Source of the DNA: an uncultured Bacilli bacterium
GTDB taxonomy: Bacteria; Bacillota_I; Bacilli_A; RF39; UBA660
DNA length: 64,000 nucleotides
Direction: 5' to 3'
Assembly (NCBI GenBank): GCA_934122395.1
Contig: CAKOWQ010000001.1
Location: 1 to 64,000, forward strand
Shown here: positions 1-7,468 of the stretch, one piece after another
Position numbering within the stretch: position 1 is the first letter of the stretch
Layout of the letters: each line of letters opens with the position of its first letter
Made by a program: the position numbers and the translations under genes
The notes under the pieces: model-generated
What the model saw: the letters and a program-made list of their open reading frames with translations, nothing else
What the model was told of the DNA's origin: nothing
Database searches by the model: none

Positions 1-387
1 AAAAATAATATAGAAATAATAACCGAAAAGGCACTTCATCATCTAATATTAGAAGATATTGAATCATTTATGAAAGACCTTGGGAATTCATTTAGTTTTA
101 TTGGTAGCGAATATAAAATCAAAATAGGTGACAGAAATCACTATATTGATTTATTGCTTTTCAATATAAAATACAATTGTTATGTAGTAATTGAATTAAA
201 AGTAACAGAATTTAAAGTAGAATATATATCACAAGTTCAAAAGTATATGAATTATATAGATAAGAATATAAAAGAAATAAGTAATAACAATACAATTGGA
301 ATATTGATTTGCAAGAAAGAAAATAAATTTGTGATAGAATATTGTTCAGATGAGAGAATTGCTGTAAGAGAATATGAATTAGTATGA
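1..387 (+). CDS. YhcG-type PDDEXK nuclease family protein (DUF1016), C-terminal part
   Basis: The reading frame is open from the first base of the window, so the 5' end lies outside. The 128 visible residues match the C-terminal nuclease domain of YhcG/DUF1016 proteins: FSFIGSEYKI, then YIDLLLF and VVIELKV. The last two carry the Asp and Glu-x-Lys of a PD-(D/E)xK fold, followed by the usual QVQKYMNYID and GILICKKEN stretches. Family members are often found near defence or restriction genes, but their cellular role is poorly defined. The gene ends with TGA, which shows TGA is a stop codon in this organism. Identity is fairly sure; function is not. Confidence 0.8.
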   Translation, partial: KNNIEIITEKALHHLILEDIESFMKDLGNSFSFIGSEYKIKIGDRNHYIDLLLFNIKYNCYVVIELKVTEFKVEYISQVQKYMNYIDKNIKEISNNNTIGILICKKENKFVIEYCSDERIAVREYELV

Positions 388-420
388 ATTGTGTTATAAT
401 TGTTGTGGAGAGTGAATAAT

Positions 421-954
421 ATGCTAGGAGCAATATATGGTGATATAGTAGGTAGTATATATGAGTATGACCAATTCAAAGAAATTAAAGAAGTTGATCC
501 GGAACGCTTAATATTGACTGATTCATTTTATAGCGACGATACAATTGAGACTGTTGCTGTTATTGATGCAATACTAAATTCAAAAGATTATGAGGGAACA
601 TTAAGAAAATATATTTCGGAAAACTTGAATTATACACCAGTTTTTTCTCCTTACTTCAAAAATGCTTTTTCACCTAACACTATTAAGTGGGCAAATGGAT
701 TAACATCAGAAAACAGTAATGGTAATGGTGCGATGATGCGTATTTCGCCAGTTGGATATTTATTTGATAATGAAGATGCAATTAGAAAGATGTTGTTGAT
801 GGGTGGCGATACAGATACTAATTGCTGCATAGTAGGGGCAGTTGCTGAATCATTATATGGAATAGATGACAGAAGGAAGAATGACGTAATGAAAAAGCTA
901 CCTTTCGAATATACTAAAATTTTAAAAAGAGCTTATAAATCACAAAAAGTGTAA
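421..954 (+). CDS. ADP-ribosylglycohydrolase family protein, internally shortened
   Basis: The N-terminus GAIYGDIVGSIYE, the metal-site motif YSDDT, the block GNGAMMRISPVGY and the C-terminal GGDTDTNCCIVGA are the hallmarks of ADP-ribosylglycohydrolases (DraG/ARH type), which remove ADP-ribose from proteins. Start chosen at ATG 421, ten bases after GGAG; the upstream ATG at 400 lacks a ribosome site. The protein is 177 residues, against about 260-300 for the family. GNGAMMRISP is followed within about 20 residues by GGDTD, where family members normally have around 80-100 residues of helical core. This looks like an in-frame internal deletion, so the product may be inactive or a minimal variant. 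Confidence 0.7.
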   Translation: MLGAIYGDIVGSIYEYDQFKEIKEVDPERLILTDSFYSDDTIETVAVIDAILNSKDYEGTLRKYISENLNYTPVFSPYFKNAFSPNTIKWANGLTSENSNGNGAMMRISPVGYLFDNEDAIRKMLLMGGDTDTNCCIVGAVAESLYGIDDRRKNDVMKKLPFEYTKILKRAYKSQKV

Positions 955-1016
955 CATATTATATTTTGTTCCATAATATATATTAGGACGCTAACGTTTG
1001 GCGTTTACATAGATTA

Positions 1017-1037
1017 AGAGAGCAAGGTCTCTCTTTT
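1017..1037 (+). terminator. weak intrinsic terminator
   Basis: AGAGAG (1017-1022) can pair with CTCTCT (1029-1034) across a six-base loop and is followed by a short T run. It lies between the glycohydrolase gene and the HD-domain gene. Confidence 0.5.
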
Positions 1038-1045
1038 AACATTGG

Positions 1046-1074
1046 TTGCTTTTTTCTTTTAATTGTGATATTAT
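1046..1074 (+). promoter_or_regulatory. sigma-A type promoter of the HD-domain gene
   Basis: TTGCTT (1046-1051) and TATTAT (1069-1074) are separated by 17 bases, and a TG one base before the -10 box adds an extended -10. It sits about 30 bases ahead of the HD-domain gene start. Confidence 0.55.
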
Positions 1075-1104
1075 GTTTCTATACGACCCGAGGTGTATTA
1101 GTAG

Positions 1105-1617
1105 ATGAATAACGAAAATAAATATAATGATAAAGAATATATAAATATAGTAAGTGATATTATTGATAACGAAGAGTTTAACAAAACTAAAGAAATTATG
1201 CATCATGGATTAAACCGTTTCGATCACTGCTTACGTGTATCATATTATTCATATAAAGTAGCAAAATTATTAAAACTTAGTTATGAAGATGTAGCAAGAG
1301 CAGGACTATTACATGATTTTTTCTTTGTTGATAATAATGAAGTTGGTACTAAAAAGAGATTAGATGTGTTAATTAATCATCCTAAGTATGCATTATCTAA
1401 TGCTAGAAGACATTTTGATTTAACTGATAAAGAAGAAGATATTATTGTTACACATATGTTTCCTGTTGCTCCTAGAACACCTAAATATTTAGAAAGCTGG
1501 ATAGTTGACATGGTTGACAATTGTGTTGCAGTTTCTGAAGCTTTTTATGCGGCAAGGAGGCACTTAGGAGTTGCTGCTAATTTTCTACTTTTAGTTGTAT
1601 TGAATTATTGGCGATAA
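1105..1617 (+). CDS. HD-domain phosphohydrolase-like protein
   Basis: A 170-residue protein with the HD-superfamily pattern: RFDHCLRVSYYSYKVA (first His), AGLLHDFF (the His-Asp pair), and a later DIIVTHMFP His. HD proteins coordinate a metal pair and hydrolyse phosphate esters, often nucleotides. The substrate cannot be read from the sequence. Start at ATG 1105, nine bases after GAGGTG. It stands alone between a promoter and tRNA-Arg. The last ten residues (LLLVVLNYWR) differ from the usual ending of such proteins, so the 3' end may be altered. Confidence 0.75.
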   Translation: MNNENKYNDKEYINIVSDIIDNEEFNKTKEIMHHGLNRFDHCLRVSYYSYKVAKLLKLSYEDVARAGLLHDFFFVDNNEVGTKKRLDVLINHPKYALSNARRHFDLTDKEEDIIVTHMFPVAPRTPKYLESWIVDMVDNCVAVSEAFYAARRHLGVAANFLLLVVLNYWR

Positions 1618-1639
1618 TAGACTTTATGTCTATTTTTAT

Positions 1640-1715
1640 GTCCTCATAGCTCAGCAGGATAGAGCAATCCCCTCCTAAGGGATAGATGTGGGTTCGAGTC
1701 CTACTGGGGATACCA
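1640..1715 (+). tRNA. tRNA-Arg (anticodon CCU)
   Basis: A 76-base cloverleaf including an encoded CCA. Acceptor stem gtcctca pairs with tggggat. The D arm is gctc...gagc. The anticodon stem is atccc/gggat around loop ctcctaa, giving anticodon CCT (reads AGG). The T arm is gtggg/cctac around ttcgagt. No integration is seen at this tRNA; the mobile element in this window uses a protein gene instead. Confidence 0.93.
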
Positions 1716-1725
1716 TTATTAAAAT

Positions 1726-1754
1726 AACCGTTGAATTTCAACGGTTTTATTTTT
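1726..1754 (+). terminator. intrinsic terminator after tRNA-Arg
   Basis: aaccgttgaa (1726-1735) pairs with ttcaacggtt (1737-1746), followed by a T-rich tail. It is correctly placed to end the tRNA transcript. Confidence 0.8.
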
Positions 1755-1821
1755 AGGGGTTTTAGTTTAATTTAAAAAGTCATTTATTTTAGTATTATTT
1801 ATAATTTTTTATTACTGCTTG

Positions 1822-1830
1822 TGATATAAT
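1822..1830 (+). promoter_or_regulatory. extended -10 promoter of the vanY-like gene
   Basis: TGATATAAT (TG, one base, TATAAT) lies 28 bases before the chosen start. No good -35 box is visible, as is common with extended -10 promoters. Confidence 0.5.
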
Positions 1831-1857
1831 TAGATCAAGATGAAGGAGCGTTATATT

Positions 1858-3216
1858 ATGAATAAGGCTATAAAAGAATCATCAGGAAGGTGCCAGACAA
1901 GAACTAATACGAAAAGATTAAAAAAGTCTTTTACGGATTTTTTATTTGTAATTGTAATAGCAGTATTACTAATTGTACTTTTAGTATTAAATCTTAGCGA
2001 AGTTTATCGTATAAAAAAAGACTTTTTGGAAGACAGTAAATTAACATTAGTTTTTAATAATTATTTTGGTAGGTGTAAAGTTAAAACTATTATTGAAAAT
2101 AACAATTTAAACGAAATAATTACTAATGATTTGAAAAAAGACGGATATAAATTAAAAAACAACAATTATATCAAAATAACAAAGGAAAAAAATACTTGCG
2201 ATGCAATGTATAAATCGTATAAAAATGATGAAGAATTCAAACTGAATGGAATAGACGAAGTAGAAGTTCATTTAAATACTCAATATAGTGATGAAGGATA
2301 TAAGTATAGTGGTAAAAATAAAGTTTCTCAAATCAATGATATTAATGTAGCAAAGATTGGGAAACAATCTATTATATATAAACTAGACAATAAACTATAT
2401 AACAAATATTTGATAAGAACGGTTATAGTTAAAGATACTGATAAACCAATAATTAAATTAAAAGGTGGAAGTGAATTAAATCTATATATTGGTACTGATT
2501 ATAATGATTTGGGATTTACTGCTACAGATAATTATGACGGTGATATAACTTCTAAAGTAGTTATTGAGGGAAGTGTTGATACTGATACTCCAGGTAGATA
2601 TGAAGTTACTTATAAAGTATCGGATTCAAGTGGTAATGAAACTACAACTAAACGAATAATTAATATTTTAAAAGATGTTCCAACTAGTGTTTCTTACAGT
2701 GAAAAAGAAGTTGATAGTCCTGCTTATATAAATGGAATTTTAATTGTAAATAAGAAGTATGCACTACCTAAAAATTATAATCCCGGGGTTGATAGTACTG
2801 CATATGCTGCTTTAGTAAATATGCAAAATGATGCAAGTGCTAATGGTTATGACTTATCTTTACTTTCAGGATTTCGTTCATATAATACACAAACTAATCT
2901 TTACAATAATTATGTTAAAAGATATGGTAAGGATGCAACAGACACTTTTTCTGCTAGAGCAGGACATTCAGAGCATCAAACAGGCCTTGCTTTTGATATA
3001 GGAAAAATCGATGATAATTTTGGCGATACTCCTTCTGGTAAATGGCTAGAAGAAAATTGTCATTTATATGGATTTATTATAAGATATCCTAAAGGTAAGC
3101 AGAATATTACCGGATATAAATATGAACCTTGGCATGTAAGGTATTTAGGGGTAGATATAGCAACTTCTGTTAAAGAGAGTGGATTAACTTTAGAAGAGTA
3201 TTTAGGTATTAACTAA
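1858..3216 (+). CDS. membrane-anchored D-Ala-D-Ala carboxypeptidase (VanY family) with Ig-like domains
   Basis: Trims D-alanine from peptidoglycan stems or precursors outside the membrane. Start at ATG 1858, nine bases after AAGGAG; an ATG at 1840 precedes that ribosome site and is rejected. The 452-residue protein has a single membrane segment at about 28-47. Two DUF5011-like Ig folds follow (about 130-180 and 195-271, the second with GFTATDNYDGDIT and GRYEVTYKVSD). The VanY domain spans about 300-440. Zinc ligands are visible in SEHQTGLAFD (His, Asp) and EPWHVRY (His). LLSGFRSY is also typical. It is followed directly by its own terminator and is probably monocistronic. Confidence 0.88.
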   Translation: MNKAIKESSGRCQTRTNTKRLKKSFTDFLFVIVIAVLLIVLLVLNLSEVYRIKKDFLEDSKLTLVFNNYFGRCKVKTIIENNNLNEIITNDLKKDGYKLKNNNYIKITKEKNTCDAMYKSYKNDEEFKLNGIDEVEVHLNTQYSDEGYKYSGKNKVSQINDINVAKIGKQSIIYKLDNKLYNKYLIRTVIVKDTDKPIIKLKGGSELNLYIGTDYNDLGFTATDNYDGDITSKVVIEGSVDTDTPGRYEVTYKVSDSSGNETTTKRIINILKDVPTSVSYSEKEVDSPAYINGILIVNKKYALPKNYNPGVDSTAYAALVNMQNDASANGYDLSLLSGFRSYNTQTNLYNNYVKRYGKDATDTFSARAGHSEHQTGLAFDIGKIDDNFGDTPSGKWLEENCHLYGFIIRYPKGKQNITGYKYEPWHVRYLGVDIATSVKESGLTLEEYLGIN

Positions 3217-3229
3217 ATACTCTTTTTAT
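3194..3229 (+). terminator. intrinsic terminator overlapping the end of the vanY-like gene
   Basis: aagagtatttag (3194-3205) pairs with ctaaatactctt (3213-3224), followed by T residues. The left arm is inside the last codons of the carboxypeptidase gene. Confidence 0.75.
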
Positions 3230-3273
3230 ATGTCCATACCAATACATTTTATCAACATAAAATATTATAGGAG

Positions 3274-3711
3274 GTGAAATGTATTAAAGCTATTTTAACT
3301 TCTATTTTTGGAGTTTTAACATCATTATTTATGTTTCTATTTAAAGACATTGATGCTAATTTAAAATATTTAATTATTGTTGTTATTTTAGATTTTATTT
3401 CAGGAATTTTTAAAGCTTTTATTCAAAGAAAAATAAACAGCAGCGTGGGGATAAAAGGAGTTTTTAAGAAGTTTTGTTATTTTATAGTAGTTGCTATTTC
3501 TATTATTGTTGGTAATATTATTAATATTGGTGATACTCTTAAAGAAATAGTTACGTATTCATTAATTTTTAATGAAATCATTTCTATTTTAGAAAATTGT
3601 GCTGAAATGGGAATTAAATTACCTAATGCATTAATCTCATCTCTTGAAATATTTAATTCTAAAATAGAAAAATATGATGACGAAGAATTAAAAGAAAAGT
3701 CAAAAGACTAA
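3274..3711 (+). CDS. phage-type holin family protein (Holin_4/TcdE-like)
   Basis: About 145 residues with an N-terminal hydrophobic segment and further membrane segments. Features are YLIIVVILDFISGIFKAF, the SSVGIKGVFKKFCYF loop and YSLIFNEIISILENCAEMG, all typical of TcdE-like/phage_holin_4 proteins that form membrane pores for export of murein hydrolases or toxins. Start is uncertain. The GTG at 3274 lies inside the ribosome site AGGAGGT (3269-3275). The next well-spaced in-frame codon is ATT at 3283 (gap of seven), which may be the real start. It neighbours a peptidoglycan carboxypeptidase, consistent with a cell-envelope role or a prophage remnant. Confidence 0.75.
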   Translation: MKCIKAILTSIFGVLTSLFMFLFKDIDANLKYLIIVVILDFISGIFKAFIQRKINSSVGIKGVFKKFCYFIVVAISIIVGNIINIGDTLKEIVTYSLIFNEIISILENCAEMGIKLPNALISSLEIFNSKIEKYDDEELKEKSKD

Positions 3712-3730
3712 TTAAATCTTTTGACTTTTT
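3695..3730. terminator. bidirectional terminator between holin-like gene and tetR-type gene
   Basis: aaaagtcaaaaga (3695-3707) pairs with tcttttgactttt (3717-3729). It carries A and T runs on both sides and serves both convergent genes, overlapping both coding ends. Confidence 0.85.
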
Positions 3731-4323
3731 AGAATACTTGAAACTATTTTTATTACTTCCATTTTCATTATATTATAATCAATTTCATTGTGTTGGTGAT
3801 AGGCAATTTCATGACATAAGTTTTCAACAATACCTATTATTATATGAACTTTTTCTTTAGTGTTAGTTATCTCGATATTATTATTTTTTAGAATCGTAAC
3901 TATTTTTTTGGTTAAATTTATTTCTGAATCTTTAAAAATCTTAGATACGTCATTATCAAGATGGGACATTGCCATAAGTTCTTCGTGGGCTTTCTTGGAG
4001 AAAGTATGAGTTTCAATAAATTTGTCTATCATGTTGTTTAGCAATTCATCCATATGATCAAAATTTATTTTCTCATTATCTAATATATCGATCATTGGAT
4101 ACATAATTTTATTGGAATAGTTCTTTACACCTTCAATAAATATTTCTTTTTTATCTTTAAAATATTGATAAATAATTCCAATAGAAACATCAGCATAATC
4201 AGCGATATCGTTAGTAGAAGTATTATAATATCCCTTTTCACACATTAATTCAAAGCCTTTTTCTACTATTTTTCCGTATTTTTCAATTGAACGTTTTTGA
4301 GTAGGAATTCTAGTATCTGCCAT
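3712..4323 (-). CDS. TetR/AcrR family transcriptional regulator
   Basis: 203 residues. The N-terminal helix-turn-helix reads ...GYYNTSTNDIADYADVSIG followed by IIYQYFKDKKEIF, the classic TetR signature. The C-terminal helical part would bind an inducer. Start chosen at the ATG on 4323 (MADTRIP), nine bases after GAAAGGA; the frame stays open to 4455 but that part runs through the promoter. It is divergent from an ABC transporter operon. The intergenic region carries a consensus promoter flanked by an exact 14-base inverted repeat, the probable operator. It likely represses the transporter and perhaps itself. Confidence 0.88.
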   Translation of the reverse strand: MADTRIPTQKRSIEKYGKIVEKGFELMCEKGYYNTSTNDIADYADVSIGIIYQYFKDKKEIFIEGVKNYSNKIMYPMIDILDNEKINFDHMDELLNNMIDKFIETHTFSKKAHEELMAMSHLDNDVSKIFKDSEINLTKKIVTILKNNNIEITNTKEKVHIIIGIVENLCHEIAYHQHNEIDYNIMKMEVIKIVSSILKSQKI

Positions 4324-4383
4324 AAAATCAGTCCTTTCAATTAGATTTATTATACCTCTATAAATAGGAAAAATCAATAAATG

Positions 4384-4454
4384 TGATATTTTTCTCATAT
4401 TTTGTTGACTTGTTTTGTATACATAAGTATAATGAAAATGTGAGAAAAATATCA
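4384..4454 (+). promoter_or_regulatory. ABC-operon promoter flanked by paired TetR-operator half sites
   Basis: A near-consensus promoter TTGACT (4405-4410), 17 bases, TATAAT (4428-4433). It is bracketed by exact inverted 14-mers tgatatttttctca (4384-4397) and tgagaaaaatatca (4441-4454). The right arm falls on the expected transcription start. Binding of the adjacent TetR-type protein to both arms would occlude or loop the promoter. The operator role is inferred from position and symmetry. Confidence 0.7.
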
Positions 4455-4473
4455 TATTTGAAAGAGGCGTGTG

Positions 4474-5034
4474 ATGAAAGATTTAATTAGATTTAAAAAT
4501 GTAGTTAAAACTTACAATTTAGGTGAAAAGAAATTTAATGCTTTGGATAATGTAAGCTTTACGATAGAAAAGGGTGAATTTGTAGTTATTTTAGGACCAT
4601 CTGGGGCTGGCAAATCAACTTTACTAAATCTATTAGGTGGAATGGACAAAGCTAGTAGTGGTGAGATTATAGTAGGAGATGATGTAATTACTAAATATAA
4701 TGATAATGAATTAGCAGAGTATCGTGCTGAAAAGGTTGGATTTATATTTCAATTTTATAATATACTTCCTACATTAACTGTTCTTGAAAATGTTCAATTA
4801 GTAAAAGATATTGTAAAAAAGCCTAAAAGCGCTAAAAGAATATTAAAAGATGTTGGCTTAGAGAATCATTATTATAAATTTCCTAATCAATTATCTGGTG
4901 GTGAACAACAACGTGTATCTATAGCAAGAGCAATTGCTAAAGATCCAGTACTATTATTGTGTGATGAACCAACTGGAGCGTTGTTTAAATCAAAAAATAA
5001 TAATTATAGTTTTAAGCCTTTATTTTCCTTATAA
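4474..5034 (+). pseudogene. ABC transporter ATP-binding protein (MacB/LolD type), 5' fragment cut by the ICE
   Basis: Host codons run from ATG 4474 (six bases after AGAGG) to 4972; after that the frame continues into the element and stops at 5034. Present are Walker A GPSGAGKST, the Q-loop FIFQFYNILPTLT, the signature LSGGEQQR and Walker B LLLCDEPTGAL. The D-loop and the H-loop His are missing; they lie at 54445-54656. Without these the ATPase cannot work. The intact gene would encode about 236 residues and pair with the FtsX-type permease at 54658, probably for export of a peptide or drug or for lipoprotein handling. Confidence 0.92.
4968..4991 (+). other. attL junction of the ICE
   Basis: accaac (4968-4973) is shared with the right junction. 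The inferred crossover dinucleotide is AC at 4972-4973. The element-side arm gcgttgtttaaatc (4978-4991) is the near-exact reverse complement of gatttaaacaatgc at the right end. The element arm happens to keep the codons P-T-G-A-L, so the host protein sequence reads on normally for a few residues. Confidence 0.85.
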
Positions 5035-5048
5035 ATATTAGTGAATTT

Positions 5049-5075
5049 GATACAGACAATCTGTATCTTTTTTTG
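5049..5075 (+). terminator. terminator just inside the left end of the ICE
   Basis: gatacaga (5049-5056) pairs with tctgtatc (5060-5067) over a three-base loop, followed by seven T. It would stop transcripts from the interrupted host ABC promoter from entering the element. Confidence 0.85.
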
Positions 5076-5104
5076 TCGTTAAAATAGAAAAGGAGGAATT
5101 ATAA

Positions 5105-5992
5105 ATGACAAATAAAAATTATAGTGAGAGTACCATAAAAGTTGGTACTTTTTTTAGTGGTATTGGAGCACCAGAAAAAGCTTTTCAAAAATTGAAAGAT
5201 GAAAAAATAATTAAGGATTATACATTAGAATTTTTTTCCGAAATAGACAAAAATGCAATCAAATCATTTTGTGCTATTCATAATATAGATGAATCATTAA
5301 ATTTAGGTAGTATTACAGAAATAAAAGGAGAGAATTTACCTTATTGTGATATATGGATCGGAGGATTTCCATGCCAGGATATCAGCTGTGCTGGTAAAAT
5401 GAAAGGATTTGATTTTAAGAGTTCTACTAGATCAAGTCTAGGTTGGGAAATGATAAGATTACTAAAAGAAGTAAAAGAGAAACCAAAATATGTAATATTT
5501 GAAAACGTTGCTAATATTACTAGTAAAGCATTTAAAAATACACTAGACTTGTTTAAACAAGATTTAATTAGCTTAGGCTATACATTATATGATAGAGTAT
5601 TAAATGCTATTGATTATGGAGTACCACAGACAAGAAAAAGATATTTTCTTGTTGCTATATTAGATAAGAATAAGGAGTTTAGCTTTATTGAAGGTACAGG
5701 ATGTGCAAAAACATTATTAGATTATTTAGAAAGAGAAGTAGATGAAAAATATTATTTAACTACAAGTAAATACAAAATAGTTAATAATAAAATTATATTT
5801 AATAAAAAAAATAATCCTGATAGAGAGTATGAAGTTGATTTAAAAAAGTATAATACAGGTGGTGTTTGTGGTAAAGATAAAAGTTGTAAGTTTGCTCAAT
5901 CTTCGAGAGTATTTTCTCAAAAGGGATATGCACCAACACTTACAGCAAATAATACATCTGATAATTGTAAAATTTTAGTAGAGGAGGTTTAA
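5105..5992 (+). CDS. C5 cytosine DNA methyltransferase, large part (motifs I-VIII plus target domain)
   Basis: 295 residues. Motif I is FFSGIGAPEKAF (SAM binding), motif IV GGFPCQDIS with the catalytic Cys, motif VI FENVANI and motif VIII VPQTRKRYF. A C-terminal stretch with ARV-like ending (SSRVFSQKGYAPTLTAN) represents the recognition region. The conserved motifs IX-X are absent here and are encoded by the next gene, which starts three bases after this stop. Start at ATG 5105 after AAAGGAGGA. No restriction enzyme is encoded nearby, so this is likely an orphan methylase. It may protect the ICE from host restriction or be a cargo epigenetic factor. The recognition site is unknown. Confidence 0.88.
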   Translation: MTNKNYSESTIKVGTFFSGIGAPEKAFQKLKDEKIIKDYTLEFFSEIDKNAIKSFCAIHNIDESLNLGSITEIKGENLPYCDIWIGGFPCQDISCAGKMKGFDFKSSTRSSLGWEMIRLLKEVKEKPKYVIFENVANITSKAFKNTLDLFKQDLISLGYTLYDRVLNAIDYGVPQTRKRYFLVAILDKNKEFSFIEGTGCAKTLLDYLEREVDEKYYLTTSKYKIVNNKIIFNKKNNPDREYEVDLKKYNTGGVCGKDKSCKFAQSSRVFSQKGYAPTLTANNTSDNCKILVEEV

Positions 5993-5994
5993 AA

Positions 5995-6171
5995 ATGAGA
6001 ATTAGGAAATTAACATCCAAAGAGGCTTGGAGACTTATGGGGTTTAGTGATGAAGATTATAATAGAGCAAAAAAGGTATGTGCAGAAACTTATTTATATC
6101 ACCAGGCTGGAAATTCAATAGTAGTAGATGTAATTTATAATGTGTTGAAATCAATTTTTGAATTAAAATAA
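5995..6171 (+). CDS. C5 cytosine DNA methyltransferase, small part (motifs IX-X)
   Basis: 58 residues: RKLTSKEAWRLMGFSDEDY (motif IX) and YHQAGNSIVVDVIYNVL (motif X, Q-x-G-N-S-x-V), exactly the C-terminal end missing from the preceding protein. Start at ATG 5995 with its own strong ribosome site GAGGAGG (5981-5987). This favours an evolved two-subunit enzyme of the M.AquI alpha/beta kind over a recent nonsense mutation. It must presumably assemble with the upstream product for activity. Translational coupling is expected from the one-codon gap. Confidence 0.82.
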   Translation: MRIRKLTSKEAWRLMGFSDEDYNRAKKVCAETYLYHQAGNSIVVDVIYNVLKSIFELK

Positions 6172-6230
6172 ATATTTTTTGGTTAAAATGAGCTAACATG
6201 TTGGTTAGTATTTAAAGAAAAATGAAAATA

Positions 6231-6239
6231 TGATATAAT
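6231..6239 (+). promoter_or_regulatory. extended -10 promoter of the phosphatase-like gene
   Basis: TGATATAAT, 60 bases before the start codon. A small dyad ctaac...gttag lies at 6193-6208 upstream and could be an operator. Confidence 0.45.
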
Positions 6240-6298
6240 TAATATTAGCAAAGCAAAGTATTAAAATATTATTATTGTAAAAATGGAGGTGTAATATA

Positions 6299-6835
6299 AT
6301 GAAAACAAATCTTATCTATTTTGTACATGGAACAACTTATGATAATGCTAATAAAAAATGCTCTGGTTGGAAGCAAGTAGAGTTAAATGATTTAGGTAGA
6401 GAACAGGCAGCAAATCTGGGAAAAATTAATTCAAAAATTAAGTTTGATGTAATTTTTACTTCTGATTTAGTTAGAGCAATAGAAAGTGCAAATATCGCTT
6501 TCCAAAATGTACCAAAAATTCAAGATAAAAGATTAAGGGAATGTAATTATGGTGATTTAGATGGTGAAGATAAAAATCTTATTGTATATGAAAAACATGT
6601 TAACGAACCATTTCCAAATGGAGAATCTCTTAAAGATGTTGAAAAGAGAATTAAAAGTTTAATTGATGATATTTTAAAAGATTATAAAGGAAAAACTATC
6701 GGTATCGTTGCACATAGAGCTCCACAATTAGCGTTTGAAGTTATAACTAAAAATATAAGTTGGGAAGAAGCAAATAAAAATGATTGGAGAAAAACTGGCG
6801 ATTGGCAACCAGGTTGGGAATATAATATTGATTAA
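6299..6835 (+). CDS. histidine phosphatase superfamily protein (phosphoglycerate mutase-like)
   Basis: 178 residues. YFVHGTTYDN near the N-terminus holds the phospho-accepting His, SGWKQVELNDLGREQA is the usual second block, VIFTSDLVRAIESA contains the substrate Arg, RLRECNYGDLDG holds the acidic residue, and IGIVAHRAP carries the second His. The Arg of the classic RHG triad is Val here (VHG), as in a subgroup of HGTT-type members, so activity is possible but specificity is unknown. Start ATG 6299 follows GGAGGTG. It begins a three-gene run with a HAD protein and a GNAT, all on the ICE. Confidence 0.8.
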   Translation: MKTNLIYFVHGTTYDNANKKCSGWKQVELNDLGREQAANLGKINSKIKFDVIFTSDLVRAIESANIAFQNVPKIQDKRLRECNYGDLDGEDKNLIVYEKHVNEPFPNGESLKDVEKRIKSLIDDILKDYKGKTIGIVAHRAPQLAFEVITKNISWEEANKNDWRKTGDWQPGWEYNID

Positions 6836-6882
6836 GTTGAAAATATCAATTATTAAAAAAGTAATTTAGTATTGGAGAAAAT

Positions 6883-7446
6883 ATGATAAAAATAATTGCA
6901 TTTGATTTTGTTGGTGTTCTTGTTAATGAAAAAGATGTTGAGTTATCTGATATAGAAGTACGATTGGAGAGAATGTTTGGTCCAAATATAAATGATTCTG
7001 ATTATTTGATTAAAGCAAACAGTTTAATAGAAGATGTATCTGATATCATTAACATAACAGAGCTTTTGATTAATAAAATATATAAAATAAGAGATAAACA
7101 TCTATTTGAAAGAATAAAAAGAAGGTATAAAAATATTAAAATAATTGTAGCTACAAATCATTTATCATTTGTTAAAAAGTTTATTATAGATAATTTTGAC
7201 GCTACTTATTTGGATGACATAATAATATCTGCAGAAATTAATAAGATTAAACCAAATGCGGGTTTTTACGAATACATATTAAATCGGTATAATATTACAC
7301 CCAGAGAATTATTGTTTATTGATGATAATATTGATAATATTAAAAGTGCTAATAGTCTAAAAATAAATACCATCAAAGTTGAAAAAAGTACAAATCTTTT
7401 TTTTGAAATAACAAAAGTTATTGATAACTGTACTTTTGTTAATTGA
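6883..7446 (+). CDS. HAD-superfamily hydrolase
   Basis: 187 residues. Motif I AFDFVGVLV, motif II IIVATNH, motif III region AEINKIKPNAGFYEYIL and motif IV LLFIDDNIDNIKSA are typical of HAD subclass I with a short cap. The second Asp of DxD is replaced (DFV), which removes the usual general acid/base of phosphatases. The protein might be a weak phosphatase or use another chemistry. Start at ATG 6883 after GGAGAA. It ends 22 bases before the following gene and is likely cotranscribed. Confidence 0.78.
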   Translation: MIKIIAFDFVGVLVNEKDVELSDIEVRLERMFGPNINDSDYLIKANSLIEDVSDIINITELLINKIYKIRDKHLFERIKRRYKNIKIIVATNHLSFVKKFIIDNFDATYLDDIIISAEINKIKPNAGFYEYILNRYNITPRELLFIDDNIDNIKSANSLKINTIKVEKSTNLFFEITKVIDNCTFVN

Positions 7447-7468
7447 AACGTTTAATGAGGTGAGTGAA

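Noticed and set aside
1640..1715. tRNA-Arg as the integration site of the mobile element
   Set aside because: No repeat of its 3' end occurs elsewhere in the window and the element ends are clearly in the ABC ATPase gene.
3279..3287. ATG just after the holin ribosome site as its start
   Set aside because: It is out of frame and reaches a stop after two codons.
4324..4455. 44-residue N-terminal extension of the TetR protein
   Set aside because: It runs through the promoter and operator repeats; ATG 4323 has a good ribosome site.
5105..6171. Complete restriction-modification system
   Set aside because: No endonuclease-like gene is adjacent; the following genes are a phosphatase, HAD and GNAT protein.
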